Assembly (NCBI GenBank): GCA_029251405.1
Contig: JAQXDK010000016.1
Location: 1 to 64,000 of the forward strand
Source: Flavobacteriales bacterium
GTDB lineage: Bacteria > Bacteroidota > Bacteroidia > Flavobacteriales_D > Parvicellaceae
Direction: 5' to 3'
Length of the DNA stretch: 64,000 bases
The notes under the pieces are model-generated. The model did no database searches. It had not been told where the DNA came from and saw only the letters and a program-made list of their open reading frames with translations. The position numbers were made by a program, and so were the translations under genes. This document shows, piece after piece, positions 36,228 to 45,097 of the stretch; the stretch's first letter is position 1; every line of letters starts with the position of its first letter.

Positions 36228-37790
36228 ATGGAAATCCCTTTAATTGATAATTTTTATAAAAACAATATTTTAAAGGAGCTTTTTGAAGAGGATTCTAAGC
36301 TAAAAAATTTTCATAACGGTTTATCTATTGATAGCATTGGTCTAGAATTTCTTGATGAAAGAGATATTAATGAAACTCAAAGAAAAATACTATATAATGT
36401 TGTCAATGAGCAGTATTTAGATGCTGGAATAACTTGTCCTTCTAATCTAGAATCAATTAAAAATAAAGGAACCTTTACCGTCACTACTGGGCATCAACTT
36501 TGTGTATTCGGAGGCCCTCAGTACTTTATTCACAAAATAATTTCAATACTTAAATTAGCTGAACAATTAAAAGAAAAATTTCAACATAAGAATTTCATCC
36601 CGATTTTTTGGATGGCATCTGAAGATCATGACTTTAAGGAGATTAGTGAGCTTCATGTTTTTAATAAAAAGTTAAGTATAGATAAAGAAGATTCAGTTGA
36701 AGTAGGTAAGATAAGTCCTGAAATATTTAAGCCAATTTTAAATCAATTAAAAGAGATTTTTAAAAACGATGAGAGATTTAAAACATTAGATGCTATTTTT
36801 TCGAATGCTTTAAATACAAAATCTTGGTCTGCAGCTACTCGTTACTGGTTACACCATATTTTTAAAAATGAGAATTTAATTATTTTAGATGCAGACGATC
36901 ACAGACTTAAAAATATTTTTGCTCCAGTTATTAAAAAAGAAATAGAGTCTCAGTTTGTTTATAATAGTGTTTCGGAAACTAATAATAGTTTAAAAAAACA
37001 TAATTTTATTCCGAAAATAAATCCCCGAGAATTAAACTTATTTTATTTAAATGATGATCTGCGACAACGAATTATTTTTGAGAAAGATACTTTTACTATT
37101 GGAGATAAAACTTTTAATAAAGATCAATTAATAGAAGAGTTAGGAAATGCACCAGAAAGGTTCAGTCCTAATGTTTTATTAAGACCTTTATACCAAGAGA
37201 ACATACTTCCTAATTTAATTTATGTAGGTGGTCCGTCTGAAATTTCTTATTGGGCGCAGTTAAAAAACACATTTTCAATGGTTGATTTAAATTTCCCTAT
37301 TTTAATGTTAAGAGATCATTTTATTTGGATGAATGAAAAAACAATTAAAAAATGGCTGAGTTTTGGTTTTAGTATAGATGATTTGTCTAAGAAACCTGAA
37401 CTATTAATCAAACTAAATTTGGAAAAAAATTCTTCAGAAAATCTTGATTTTAATAAAGAGAATGAGCTGTTAAACCAAATCCAGTTTTCTTTGCTAGAAA
37501 AGTCAAATGGAATAGATGTCTCCTTAAGTCAGTCTGTTGAGGCTTCTGTAAAATTAACGAAAAACACTTTGGATAAATTACAGAAAAAGTTCTTGCAAGC
37601 AGTCAAAAGAACTCAAGATCATAAAGTAAATCAAATTATCAAAATTTCTTCTCTAGTTCATGAAAATGGAAAGTTAAAAGAACGATCAGAAAGTTTTATA
37701 TCTAGTTATATAAGACACTCAAATGATTATATTGAGAAATTGAAAAAAGCTTCTAATCCAGACGTTAGAAGTTTAAAATTGGTTACTTAA
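36228..37790 (+). CDS. bshC: Bacillithiol synthesis cysteine-adding enzyme BshC
   Basis: Adds cysteine to GlcN-malate in the last step of bacillithiol synthesis. The 520-residue protein has the BshC marks TVTTGHQLCVFGGPQYF, NFIPIFWMASEDHDFKEI and VYVGGPSEISYWAQLK-like sequence, plus a C-terminal coiled coil (about 430-500). Length is standard. It means bacillithiol, rather than glutathione, is the likely main small thiol. bshA and bshB are not in the window. The 3' end overlaps the DUF6686-like gene by 18 bases. Confidence 0.96.
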   Translation: MEIPLIDNFYKNNILKELFEEDSKLKNFHNGLSIDSIGLEFLDERDINETQRKILYNVVNEQYLDAGITCPSNLESIKNKGTFTVTTGHQLCVFGGPQYFIHKIISILKLAEQLKEKFQHKNFIPIFWMASEDHDFKEISELHVFNKKLSIDKEDSVEVGKISPEIFKPILNQLKEIFKNDERFKTLDAIFSNALNTKSWSAATRYWLHHIFKNENLIILDADDHRLKNIFAPVIKKEIESQFVYNSVSETNNSLKKHNFIPKINPRELNLFYLNDDLRQRIIFEKDTFTIGDKTFNKDQLIEELGNAPERFSPNVLLRPLYQENILPNLIYVGGPSEISYWAQLKNTFSMVDLNFPILMLRDHFIWMNEKTIKKWLSFGFSIDDLSKKPELLIKLNLEKNSSENLDFNKENELLNQIQFSLLEKSNGIDVSLSQSVEASVKLTKNTLDKLQKKFLQAVKRTQDHKVNQIIKISSLVHENGKLKERSESFISSYIRHSNDYIEKLKKASNPDVRSLKLVT

Positions 37791-38117
37791 TATTTTATGG
37801 ATTTGTATCATGTATTTTGATTGAAAAAACAATTCTGTTAATTGCTCAAATTGATGCAAGTTGAATACTAAATTTATATTTTCAATATCAGTATTTATAA
37901 CCACATAATTTTTACCGTTATTTTCATATATATAGTTTTCTATATGGCAATCAATATTTTGAATATTATTATAAAATTCTTGAAAATCTTCTAGCTTGCA
38001 AGTGTAATGTAGATTATTAATCACCAAAGCAATTTTTTCACATTTTTTACATTGCACAATAATACCTAGATCATTTTCATGTAAAATATGTTCATGATTA
38101 GATGTTTCCTTAAACAT
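37773..38117 (-). CDS. DUF6686-like small cysteine protein
   Basis: A 114-residue protein with a CxxC near residues 23-26 (VQCKKCEK) in the context LGIIVQCKKCEKIALVINN, then further cysteines in HYTCKLED and IDCHIEN. This resembles the Bacteroidota DUF6686 family, though I am not fully sure. Metal or cluster binding is plausible. It overlaps the upstream hemerythrin-like gene by eight bases, so the two are one unit. Confidence 0.7.
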   Translation of the reverse strand: MFKETSNHEHILHENDLGIIVQCKKCEKIALVINNLHYTCKLEDFQEFYNNIQNIDCHIENYIYENNGKNYVVINTDIENINLVFNLHQFEQLTELFFQSKYMIQIHKILSNQF

Positions 38118-38829
38118 CTTTAAGATCTAACTCCTCCATTAAGTTCAATACTTTATTGGTAAGTACATGGTCTTCAATTTCTGCGTGGATATTTAAATCT
38201 TTTTGAAAAATGCTCATTTGATTAAGGAAAACTTCAAAGAAGGATAGTTTTTTACTATCAACTTTATAATTAATTAAAAGCCTTTGAAGATTATTTATTT
38301 CTTCACTATTTTTTTGATGATTTTTTAATTGATTTAGAACATTGTTTTTATTTTCTAACAAATAGATTAAATTTTCTTGTGAATTGGTTTTTGAATAGTT
38401 TACCAATACTTTACAAAAAGGAAATAAATTCTGTTCTTCATTTTTAAAATGTATAACTATGTCTTTTTTATATTCTTTAAAAAACTTAATAAACAGTAAA
38501 TTAAATGAGTGTTTTTCATGTAAGAAAGATTTATCTAGACTTTGCTCAATTTCAGGTATCCTTTTATTTAAGTAATAACTGTGAGACTTTTCAAGATAAT
38601 CTATCAAATCTAATATTTGATAACTTTCAAATGTTTTATTTTTAGCTAGATTTATATTGTTGTAACACTCTGCTAGGTCTACCAAGAGATTAGTATTGAT
38701 GTTATTTTTTTTACATATATCTTCTAAGTTGTTGTTGGACTCTGAATCGATATCATACCTTAAAAATAAATGTGTAATTGCTCTGTCGTATTCAGTGATG
38801 GTCTTTGGAGAAAGTAATTTTGAAATCAT
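38110..38829 (-). CDS. Hemerythrin-domain protein, RIC/ScdA-like
   Basis: A 239-residue cytoplasmic protein likely to carry a di-iron centre. Counted from the ATG at 38829, candidate ligands are H83 in EKSHSYYL, H104/H107 in LHEKHSF, H127 and E131 in VIHFKNEEQNLF, and H215, E217 and H221 in NIHAEIEDHVL. This resembles iron-sulfur cluster repair proteins (RIC, YtfE, ScdA) active under nitric oxide or oxidative stress. The N-terminal ScdA-type CC motif is missing. A TTG at 38847 overlaps the -7 promoter box, so the ATG is the better start. It precedes a DUF6686-like gene and follows a strong palindrome. Confidence 0.82.
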   Translation of the reverse strand: MISKLLSPKTITEYDRAITHLFLRYDIDSESNNNLEDICKKNNINTNLLVDLAECYNNINLAKNKTFESYQILDLIDYLEKSHSYYLNKRIPEIEQSLDKSFLHEKHSFNLLFIKFFKEYKKDIVIHFKNEEQNLFPFCKVLVNYSKTNSQENLIYLLENKNNVLNQLKNHQKNSEEINNLQRLLINYKVDSKKLSFFEVFLNQMSIFQKDLNIHAEIEDHVLTNKVLNLMEELDLKDV

Positions 38830-38844
38830 TTTAAACTTTATTAA

Positions 38845-38875
38845 CAAAGTACATGATTTAATATATAGAAATCAA
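38845..38875 (-). promoter_or_regulatory. Promoter of the hemerythrin-like gene
   Basis: On the minus strand TTG (38875-38873) lies 21 bases from TACTTTG (38851-38845), close to the -33 TTG and -7 TAnnTTTG boxes (one T short). The predicted transcript start is near 38838, giving a short leader before the ATG at 38829. The -33 box overlaps the palindrome at 38871-38898. Confidence 0.5.
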
Positions 38876-38898
38876 TACCTAATATTAGGTATATTGAT
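38871..38898. promoter_or_regulatory. Long palindrome, probable operator
   Basis: The perfect 12-base palindrome CCTAATATTAGG (38878-38889) is flanked by ATCAATA on the left and TATTGAT on the right, with a two-base offset, so the symmetry spans 28 bases. It covers the -33 box of the hemerythrin-like gene promoter. There is no T-run after it, so a terminator for the upstream DUF2490 gene is less likely. A Crp/Fnr or Rrf2-type regulator is a guess; the half site is not a clean match to either. Confidence 0.65.
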
Positions 38899-38899
38899 G

Positions 38900-39544
38900 C
38901 TAAAATTTGTTGCTAATTTTAAAGCCAAAGATGTTGAACGATTTAGGAAATTCAACATTAACATCGTTAATTTTAAGGTACTTAAATTCTAAACTTGTTT
39001 TTTTACTAAGTTTATATTTTAATCCAGTTCCAAATCTGTTTTTGGTATAGTTGTTAATAAAATCTCCATTCATTAAGAAGTACAATTCGTCATATAGATA
39101 AACACTTATTTTTTTAGATACCTTGTATTGAATTTTTAATCTGGTTCTTTCAATTAATTCATTTATTTTGGAATTGCTGATTTGGTACTGTGTTCTCAAC
39201 CTAAAATCAATTTTAAAATCAGAAATTTTATTTCGAAAAGATAAATCGTTATGAAATCTATTAGAAGTTGTATAAGAATAGTCGTCGTTTATGAATTTCA
39301 ATCTCCAAGCAAAGGAGGTACTTAGTTTTTTACTTAATTTTCTATCCAATGAGACTTGAGAATATATTTGATTTATTTGTCTAGAGTTGTCAAATGTTCT
39401 TAGTTCTGTTTTATTACACCACGAAGTTTTCTTATTAATTTTAAAAATGGAGCTTAATTTAGTCCATGTTCCAAAATCCTGATAAGGACTTTGTGAAAGC
39501 ATCAGTAATGGAGCGAAAACTAGAAGAACTAATAGTTTCTTCAT
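38900..39544 (-). CDS. DUF2490-family outer-membrane barrel protein
   Basis: A 214-residue protein with a signal peptide (MKKLLVLLVFAPLLMLS) followed by alternating amphipathic strands (LRTFDNSRQINQIYSQVSLDRKL, WRLKFINDDYSYTT). The family-typical FGTWTKLSSIFKINKKTS is at the start and a C-terminal aromatic residue (NKF) suits barrel insertion. It probably sits in the outer membrane; substrate is unknown. Two bases separate it from the lipoprotein gene upstream, so they form an operon. Confidence 0.82.
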   Translation of the reverse strand: MKKLLVLLVFAPLLMLSQSPYQDFGTWTKLSSIFKINKKTSWCNKTELRTFDNSRQINQIYSQVSLDRKLSKKLSTSFAWRLKFINDDYSYTTSNRFHNDLSFRNKISDFKIDFRLRTQYQISNSKINELIERTRLKIQYKVSKKISVYLYDELYFLMNGDFINNYTKNRFGTGLKYKLSKKTSLEFKYLKINDVNVEFPKSFNIFGFKISNKF

Positions 39545-39546
39545 TT

Positions 39547-39951
39547 TTAAATGTAATTAGCTATTCTAATGGTATCTAATTCATTAACGGTATTAGATTC
39601 GTTTATGGTTATACTTTGTATAATTACACTATCCTGTCCTTTAGGACAGTTCTGACAATCACTGTATACAAACACTTCATAATACCCTTTGTTTAAATAA
39701 TTAAACTCAAAACTTCCATCATAGCTAGTGCTTTGATCATCGTTGTAATTATTATTATCGTTTCCGTATATGATAAAAACATCTACATCCTGGGCATCGT
39801 ATGTATTTTCTGTAGTCCCATCAATAATATTAATATTGTCAATTATTACTTTTCCTTTAATTGAAGATCGTCCGCCAATGCCTTCAGATTTTGTACAAGA
39901 GAAAGTTAGAAATGTAAAAAGGATTGCTATAATTTTAAATTGGTTCATCAT
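39547..39951 (-). CDS. Small lipoprotein with Ig-like or CNA-B-like fold
   Basis: A 134-residue lipoprotein. The signal sequence ends with a lipobox, FLTFSC, putting the lipidated cysteine near residue 19. The mature part resembles a small beta domain of the carboxypeptidase-regulatory type (GKVIIDN...YDGSFEFNYLNKGYYEVFVYSDC). It probably faces the periplasm or the cell surface. It precedes the DUF2490 gene by two bases and follows the TonB receptor with a 95-base gap. The function is unknown. Confidence 0.75.
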   Translation of the reverse strand: MMNQFKIIAILFTFLTFSCTKSEGIGGRSSIKGKVIIDNINIIDGTTENTYDAQDVDVFIIYGNDNNNYNDDQSTSYDGSFEFNYLNKGYYEVFVYSDCQNCPKGQDSVIIQSITINESNTVNELDTIRIANYI

Positions 39952-40046
39952 ATCTTATTCTGTAAATAGAATCTAATGATAATAAAAATAAATTATAAAT
40001 AACTTTTACAATGACAAAAAGATCAATTTATTCTAATTATAATTTT

Positions 40047-42470
40047 TTAAATTTTAATTGCTAAGCAAACATAGAAATTCCTAGGCATAGATGGAATTAT
40101 CCCCGGACCAGGATATCCAACCGCTCTTCTTGTGAAATAAATTCTATTAGTTAAATTATTAATTCCAGCCTCTAATTGTACTTTCTTGTAATTATATTTT
40201 ACTGATAAGTCCATAACAGAGTAGGAAGGTATTTTCCCAATGACAGCATTACTTTGTTTTTCTGCGTTTGTAGCGTCGGTATATTGTTCTTGATTGAAAC
40301 TAAATTGGTAAGAAATAGAAAGCTTTTTTAAAGAAAAATTAATTCCGGACTTTAGAATAACTGGTGGTACCATTTCTACTTTTTTTCCAAAGAACGCTGG
40401 TTCATTAGAGGATATATATAAAGCATCGTTGTATGCGAAATTGAGGAAAGTTGACAAATTATAAGTCTTTTTATCGCTACTAAAATTAGTCCAATTAATT
40501 TCTAATACAGTTTCTACACCCAATGTTCTAGACTTGGAAATATTTGTTCGGTATTGGTAAGTATTAAAAAGACTTGAATCTGTTTCTAAAGTAGTTCCAA
40601 TTCTGTTATTATAATATAAATAGTAAAAAGAAGCGTCAAAATAAACAATGTCTTTTATCTTTCCTCGAATTCCAAGATCAGAATTAAAACCTCTTTCATC
40701 TTTTAAAATGGGGTCTATTCTAAAGTTGGGATTTCTTATTTGCATATCTGCAAAATTCACACTTCTGTAATTTTCAGAGATATTTGAATAGCATTCAATT
40801 TTTGATGAAATTTTGTAATTGAAACCAATACCAGCAAGTAAAAAGTCTCTGTCGTTAGTCCTGTTAATATTTATTACCGTGTCAAAAACTATATTTCCTG
40901 CAAGATCTGGGTATTCAATTCTATAGTTTCCTTCAGCAGAAGTGGATATATACTCGTAACGTAACCCAGGAGTAATACTTAGTTTTTCACTTAAATTAAA
41001 TATATGTTCTGCGAACAATGAAAAATTTAAACTTGGAAAATTATAATTACTTTCAATAAAGTCGGAAGAAATACTTTGTTTATTGTTTATAAATTGAAAA
41101 TTAGCATCACTTCCATTGCTTGCTTCACCTTGTATTCCTTTACTTTTTCCTTTGTAAATTCTAGCTCCAATTAAAAATGCCCATGGAAGATTTCTCTTTT
41201 CATATAAATGAATGAGTCTTGTTTCGTTACCAATATTTTTAAACTGTCCAGAAATTAAATTTCTTTCTAACATAGGATCAGCTCTATTAATTTGATCCAA
41301 GTAGCCTAAAGATTCTCTCGAAGCAATAAGTCCAAATGTTCTGGAGTTTATTTTAGTCGAGGAAGTCAATTCATAATTTAGATTAAAGGCAGCTAAATTC
41401 CAATCTACCTTAAACCAATTCCGAGTTCTTAAAGAAGTATCAGGATTTAAATTAAATTGTTGGTCAGTTAATCCTCCAGGCTGTTGAGCCAGATAATTCA
41501 TCTTAGTAAATTCTAAGTTTATACTTCCCATTTCATTAAAATTATTGGTAATACTTATATATCCGTTTTTTACATTAAAGTTAGAATTAGCTCTCCAGTC
41601 GTTACCAAATTTATAATTAACATAACTGTAATATTTCCATTTTTTAATAGTTCCTCCTGTACTTAAAAATGAATTATTCAAATTGTAAGAACCTAAAGTT
41701 TGTCTAAAAGTTGTTTCATTTTTTTTATTAGGGTTTCCATTCTTCAGCTTAAAATTTATTAATCCTCCAAATTGTGGTCCAAACTGAAGTGAGGCTGCTC
41801 CTCTTATAAATTGAATCTCCTTCACAGCTTCACTGGGAGGACTGTAGTAACTTTCCGGGTAACCTAAAGCATCAGCACTAATATCGTATCCATTTTGTCT
41901 GGTATTGAAATTTGAATTTCTACTAGGATTTAATCCTCTTCCTCCAAGACCTAATTGAATTCCTGCTCCGTCACTTTCCCAAATATTTAAACCTGGTATT
42001 TTAGCATAAATTTGGCGACTAAGATTTACAGCTTTGTTAGCATCAGTTTTTTCTAAGTCAATAGCCTCACTTTTTTTTCCTTGAGTAATCATTACACCTT
42101 CAATTGCTCTAAGTCTTCTTATATTAAATGTTCTTTCTTCTGTGAATTCATATTCTTCAAGCTTATAATTGATCTCATTCAAATAAATATTTTGAATTTT
42201 ATTTTGAAGAGAATCAATATTGATTCGAACTAATTTTTTTTCATATCCAAATGCATAGAAAAAGACATCATATTTTCCCATTTCTATTTTTGGGGAGTTG
42301 TAAAATCCAGATGAGTTACTGTAGATTATTTTATCGATAGAATCAAAGTAAATAGTTGCATTAGGAATTATAGATTCTGTCTCGTCATATACAAATCCAT
42401 ATATTTTACCTTTTTGAGAAAAAGTAAAACCGTAAATTATAAATAATAAAAAGGTGATTTTAATCCTCAT
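40047..42470 (-). CDS. TonB-dependent outer-membrane receptor
   Basis: Imports a substrate, probably an iron complex, through the outer membrane. The 807-residue protein has a signal peptide (RIKITFLLFIIYGFTFS), a carboxypeptidase-like beta domain (about 20-95), a plug (about 120-240, with GLGGRGLNPSRNSN and EIQFIRGAASLQFGPQFGG) and a 22-strand-type barrel ending YVCLAIKI. The plug reads like FecA-type receptors. It is the last gene of a four-gene unit with HTTM, imelysin and DUF4856 proteins, overlapping HTTM by 11 bases. The iron link comes from this context and a Fur-like box, not from the receptor alone. Confidence 0.92.
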   Translation of the reverse strand: MRIKITFLLFIIYGFTFSQKGKIYGFVYDETESIIPNATIYFDSIDKIIYSNSSGFYNSPKIEMGKYDVFFYAFGYEKKLVRINIDSLQNKIQNIYLNEINYKLEEYEFTEERTFNIRRLRAIEGVMITQGKKSEAIDLEKTDANKAVNLSRQIYAKIPGLNIWESDGAGIQLGLGGRGLNPSRNSNFNTRQNGYDISADALGYPESYYSPPSEAVKEIQFIRGAASLQFGPQFGGLINFKLKNGNPNKKNETTFRQTLGSYNLNNSFLSTGGTIKKWKYYSYVNYKFGNDWRANSNFNVKNGYISITNNFNEMGSINLEFTKMNYLAQQPGGLTDQQFNLNPDTSLRTRNWFKVDWNLAAFNLNYELTSSTKINSRTFGLIASRESLGYLDQINRADPMLERNLISGQFKNIGNETRLIHLYEKRNLPWAFLIGARIYKGKSKGIQGEASNGSDANFQFINNKQSISSDFIESNYNFPSLNFSLFAEHIFNLSEKLSITPGLRYEYISTSAEGNYRIEYPDLAGNIVFDTVININRTNDRDFLLAGIGFNYKISSKIECYSNISENYRSVNFADMQIRNPNFRIDPILKDERGFNSDLGIRGKIKDIVYFDASFYYLYYNNRIGTTLETDSSLFNTYQYRTNISKSRTLGVETVLEINWTNFSSDKKTYNLSTFLNFAYNDALYISSNEPAFFGKKVEMVPPVILKSGINFSLKKLSISYQFSFNQEQYTDATNAEKQSNAVIGKIPSYSVMDLSVKYNYKKVQLEAGINNLTNRIYFTRRAVGYPGPGIIPSMPRNFYVCLAIKI

Positions 42471-43845
42471 ACTTTAAGATCCATTCTTTATGTTTTAATC
42501 CTCTTTTTATGTTGCTTAAATTAACATTACTATTTATAAAATCTTTACTTCCTTTATTGAATAAACTGACCTTTACTTTAGCTGTGATTTTAGGATTTTC
42601 GCCTAAATAAATAATTTCACCATTAGATTCGTTTATTGTTGAATCTTTAAACTCTGATGACAAGAAGTGTGCAAATTGTAAAATCATGTCTGGTTGTGTT
42701 GCCATCATTTTTTCTTGTTGAGGAGTTAGATAATTTTGATTTTCGATTAACATTTTGCGATTCATTCTGGGCTCATGAATAAAAAACTGAGCATAACCAG
42801 CTTTTTCAATGAGCATTACCCTCCAACTAAATCTGTAGCCTTGTTCTGTCCAAAAAAGTTTTCCAGGGTACAATAGAAATCTTAAAGGAAGTATTAATTG
42901 GAGAATAAAAAAGACTGTTAATAACAACTTAATTAACAAGTTTTTTTCCTTTTTAGAGTTAATTATTTCATTTTGGTATTTTTTTAAAAATTTATTTTTA
43001 TTAATAAAAGAGAGTAATTTTTCATGAAATTCATCACTAAAGAAAATTAGAGTAGTAAAAATCATTACTAATGGAAAAACTCCTATTGGAAACATAATAG
43101 ATGTTAGTATGTGGAATAGGACCACTAACAAATAGCCATAAATTCTATATCTTCTATTTATTAGTATAAAAAATATGAGTAGATCGAATAAGGCACCAGA
43201 CCAACTGAATATATATGCTGCATAGTCATTTAGAAATAAGTTCCCAAAGAGGGGGAAGTCTGACTGGTGTTTTAACCAGTTAGAAAGCGGCTGGGCTTCA
43301 ATTAACCAGTGGTAGTTTAGCTTTGCTATTCCAGCAAAAAAGTATACAACACCAACCTGTAATTTGATGATATTTATTTTCCACGCTTCTATAAATCTTT
43401 TCTCTTTTGTTATTCCCAGAAGATTATCTATTGATAAAAATTTATTAGCTGGCAAGAATATCATTATAAAACTCATTAAGGAAATAAAATAATAATGATT
43501 TAGATAATTAGTTTTATCAATTAATTCAATGTAGGTAAAAACTAAGAAAAACATAACAGCGCTGATTCTGTAAAAAAGCCCTAAAGTAATTAGTAAAGAA
43601 AATACAAGTAACAAAGCAAAGGCGCCATAAATGAAATTTTCACCTACTGGTGATATCCAATCGAAGCCTTTGTAGGTGAAAAAATATGTCGGTTTTAGAT
43701 AAAGATCATAAACCCAACCTTTTAAAATGAATCTTAAGGTGCTTGTAAATAATATGATACCAAAAAATATACGGAATACTACTAGGGGATATATGCTTAC
43801 AAAATTCTTTGTTAAATGGTTAAACCATTTATTAATCTCCATCAT
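42460..43845 (-). CDS. HTTM-domain integral membrane protein
   Basis: A 461-residue protein with about eight or more membrane helices in the HTTM domain (about 12-300), related to vitamin K-dependent gamma-carboxylase. Helices such as YPLVVFRIFFGIILFTSTL and GENFIYGAFALLLVFSLLI are clear. The C-terminal part (RVMLIEKAGYAQFFIHEP...) is soluble and likely periplasmic. HTTM genes often sit beside imelysin genes in Bacteroidota. The reaction is unknown. It overlaps the imelysin gene by 14 bases and the receptor by 11. Confidence 0.88.
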   Translation of the reverse strand: MMEINKWFNHLTKNFVSIYPLVVFRIFFGIILFTSTLRFILKGWVYDLYLKPTYFFTYKGFDWISPVGENFIYGAFALLLVFSLLITLGLFYRISAVMFFLVFTYIELIDKTNYLNHYYFISLMSFIMIFLPANKFLSIDNLLGITKEKRFIEAWKINIIKLQVGVVYFFAGIAKLNYHWLIEAQPLSNWLKHQSDFPLFGNLFLNDYAAYIFSWSGALFDLLIFFILINRRYRIYGYLLVVLFHILTSIMFPIGVFPLVMIFTTLIFFSDEFHEKLLSFINKNKFLKKYQNEIINSKKEKNLLIKLLLTVFFILQLILPLRFLLYPGKLFWTEQGYRFSWRVMLIEKAGYAQFFIHEPRMNRKMLIENQNYLTPQQEKMMATQPDMILQFAHFLSSEFKDSTINESNGEIIYLGENPKITAKVKVSLFNKGSKDFINSNVNLSNIKRGLKHKEWILKYED

Positions 43846-45028
43846 TGTCTTGATAGGTAATTAAGACTCCTAACCCTGAAGTCATATCTACTTTAATAAA
43901 AGGAACCAACTTTTGCAATTCTTCATAAGAATTCAGTAGAGCATCTTTGTTATTCATAATTGCCTCACTTAAAGGATTGTTGTAATTATTTAATTCTTCC
44001 AGTATAGTAACAATTTGGTTGTCAATTACCTTTGAAAGTTGCATGTTATTATATTCTGCGTTTACAAAGTTCATGTAATCATCTAGCCCTAATCCATTAT
44101 CATTATTTATGTAACCAGAACCATTGATGAAATTTCTAATGGAGTTTATACATCTTGTGGTGTTTTGTAGTGATTTTCCTGAGTAATAACATTCTACTAA
44201 ATGAGGAAGCTCTTGTTGTGAAAAACCATTAAATACTCCTAGCGGAAGTCCAATTTTCCCTCTTCTTACATAAAATTCGTAATGAAGACACAATGCATTA
44301 ATAATGTTACTTATTGAACTGCCCTGAGAGTTACTTGAAAAGCCAGAATTATTGATTTCAAAATCATTTATAAAATTACTTTTATGGTTTATCCATTCAT
44401 TATTTACATAATTAATATTAACCATTAAATCATCTGTAATTGCTTTAAGATATTCTTTGGCATTTGCGTTAGATATATAATAATTTATCAATTGTAAATC
44501 TGAATATCCAGGTTTGTGGAGTAAATAATCAAGGGCTTGTAAACCTTTAGAATCGTTGTAAGTAGCATTATGAAAATTCCATTCAGCATTTAAAATAGAA
44601 TTATTTACTTCAGTGGTGTCAATTGGATAGGTATTTGTCTGAGATCTTAAAAGAATATATTCTGAAGGTCCAAAATCTAAAAAAGCAATATCCTGCCAAT
44701 TTAGATGAGTCTCTTCCCAAGAAGACCTCAAATTATTTAAGTTAATGATATTCGGACTTAATATAAATAAATCGGTGCTGGTATTTAGAAGAGTTACTTT
44801 GTTTTTATAAGATTCTATAGAGGGTAAAATATAGTTGTTGGTAAGGTTGGTAAGCAAATCGAACTTATCGAAGTCTTGGTATTGGCAACTGTTGTCATTT
44901 TTTTCTGCTTCATTGCTGTAGTTAATGGCAACAGGATCGGTACAGCCTTTTTTTTGACAACTAATACACATCAAAAGAATCAGTATGAAGAATAATGTGT
45001 AGCTTAAAACAAAAGATTTATATCTCAT
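43832..45028 (-). CDS. Imelysin-family lipoprotein
   Basis: An approximately 398-residue lipoprotein with the lipobox LLMCISC and mature start CQKKGCTDPVAINYS. The imelysin (IrpA) fold is seen in IAFLDFGPSEYILL, NAEWNFHNATYNDSKGLQALDYLL and SKVIDNQIVTILEE. Imelysins are iron-regulated periplasmic or surface proteins. The start at ATG 45028 gives a clean signal; an upstream frame to 45055 would cross into a hairpin. The N-terminal CTDPxAxNY module is shared with the DUF4856 protein. It lies between DUF4856 and HTTM genes. Confidence 0.88.
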   Translation of the reverse strand: MRYKSFVLSYTLFFILILLMCISCQKKGCTDPVAINYSNEAEKNDNSCQYQDFDKFDLLTNLTNNYILPSIESYKNKVTLLNTSTDLFILSPNIINLNNLRSSWEETHLNWQDIAFLDFGPSEYILLRSQTNTYPIDTTEVNNSILNAEWNFHNATYNDSKGLQALDYLLHKPGYSDLQLINYYISNANAKEYLKAITDDLMVNINYVNNEWINHKSNFINDFEINNSGFSSNSQGSSISNIINALCLHYEFYVRRGKIGLPLGVFNGFSQQELPHLVECYYSGKSLQNTTRCINSIRNFINGSGYINNDNGLGLDDYMNFVNAEYNNMQLSKVIDNQIVTILEELNNYNNPLSEAIMNNKDALLNSYEELQKLVPFIKVDMTSGLGVLITYQDNDGD

Positions 45029-45040
45029 ATATTTATAATA

Positions 45041-45078
45041 AAGCCCAATACACACTAATTAGCGTGCATTGGGTGCTT
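45041..45078 (-). other. Intercistronic hairpin between DUF4856 and imelysin genes
   Basis: A 38-base inverted repeat lies in the 69-base gap between the DUF4856 stop and the imelysin ATG. Pairs are AAG/CTT, CCCAAT/ATTGGG, CAC/GTG and CTAA/TTAG. On the plus strand two A-C mismatches break the stem, but in the minus-strand RNA these become G-U pairs. This asymmetry favours a structure in the operon mRNA. No strong U-run follows on that strand, so attenuation or mRNA stabilisation is likelier than full termination. Confidence 0.7.
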
Positions 45079-45097
45079 GTTTTTTTAATAGATTATT

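Noticed and set aside
38871-38898. Palindrome as terminator of the DUF2490 gene
   Set aside because: No T-run follows on the minus strand and the core sits over the -33 box, so an operator is the better reading.
45029-45055. Longer imelysin start at 45055
   Set aside because: It falls in the intercistronic hairpin, and the ATG at 45028 gives a clean lipoprotein signal.
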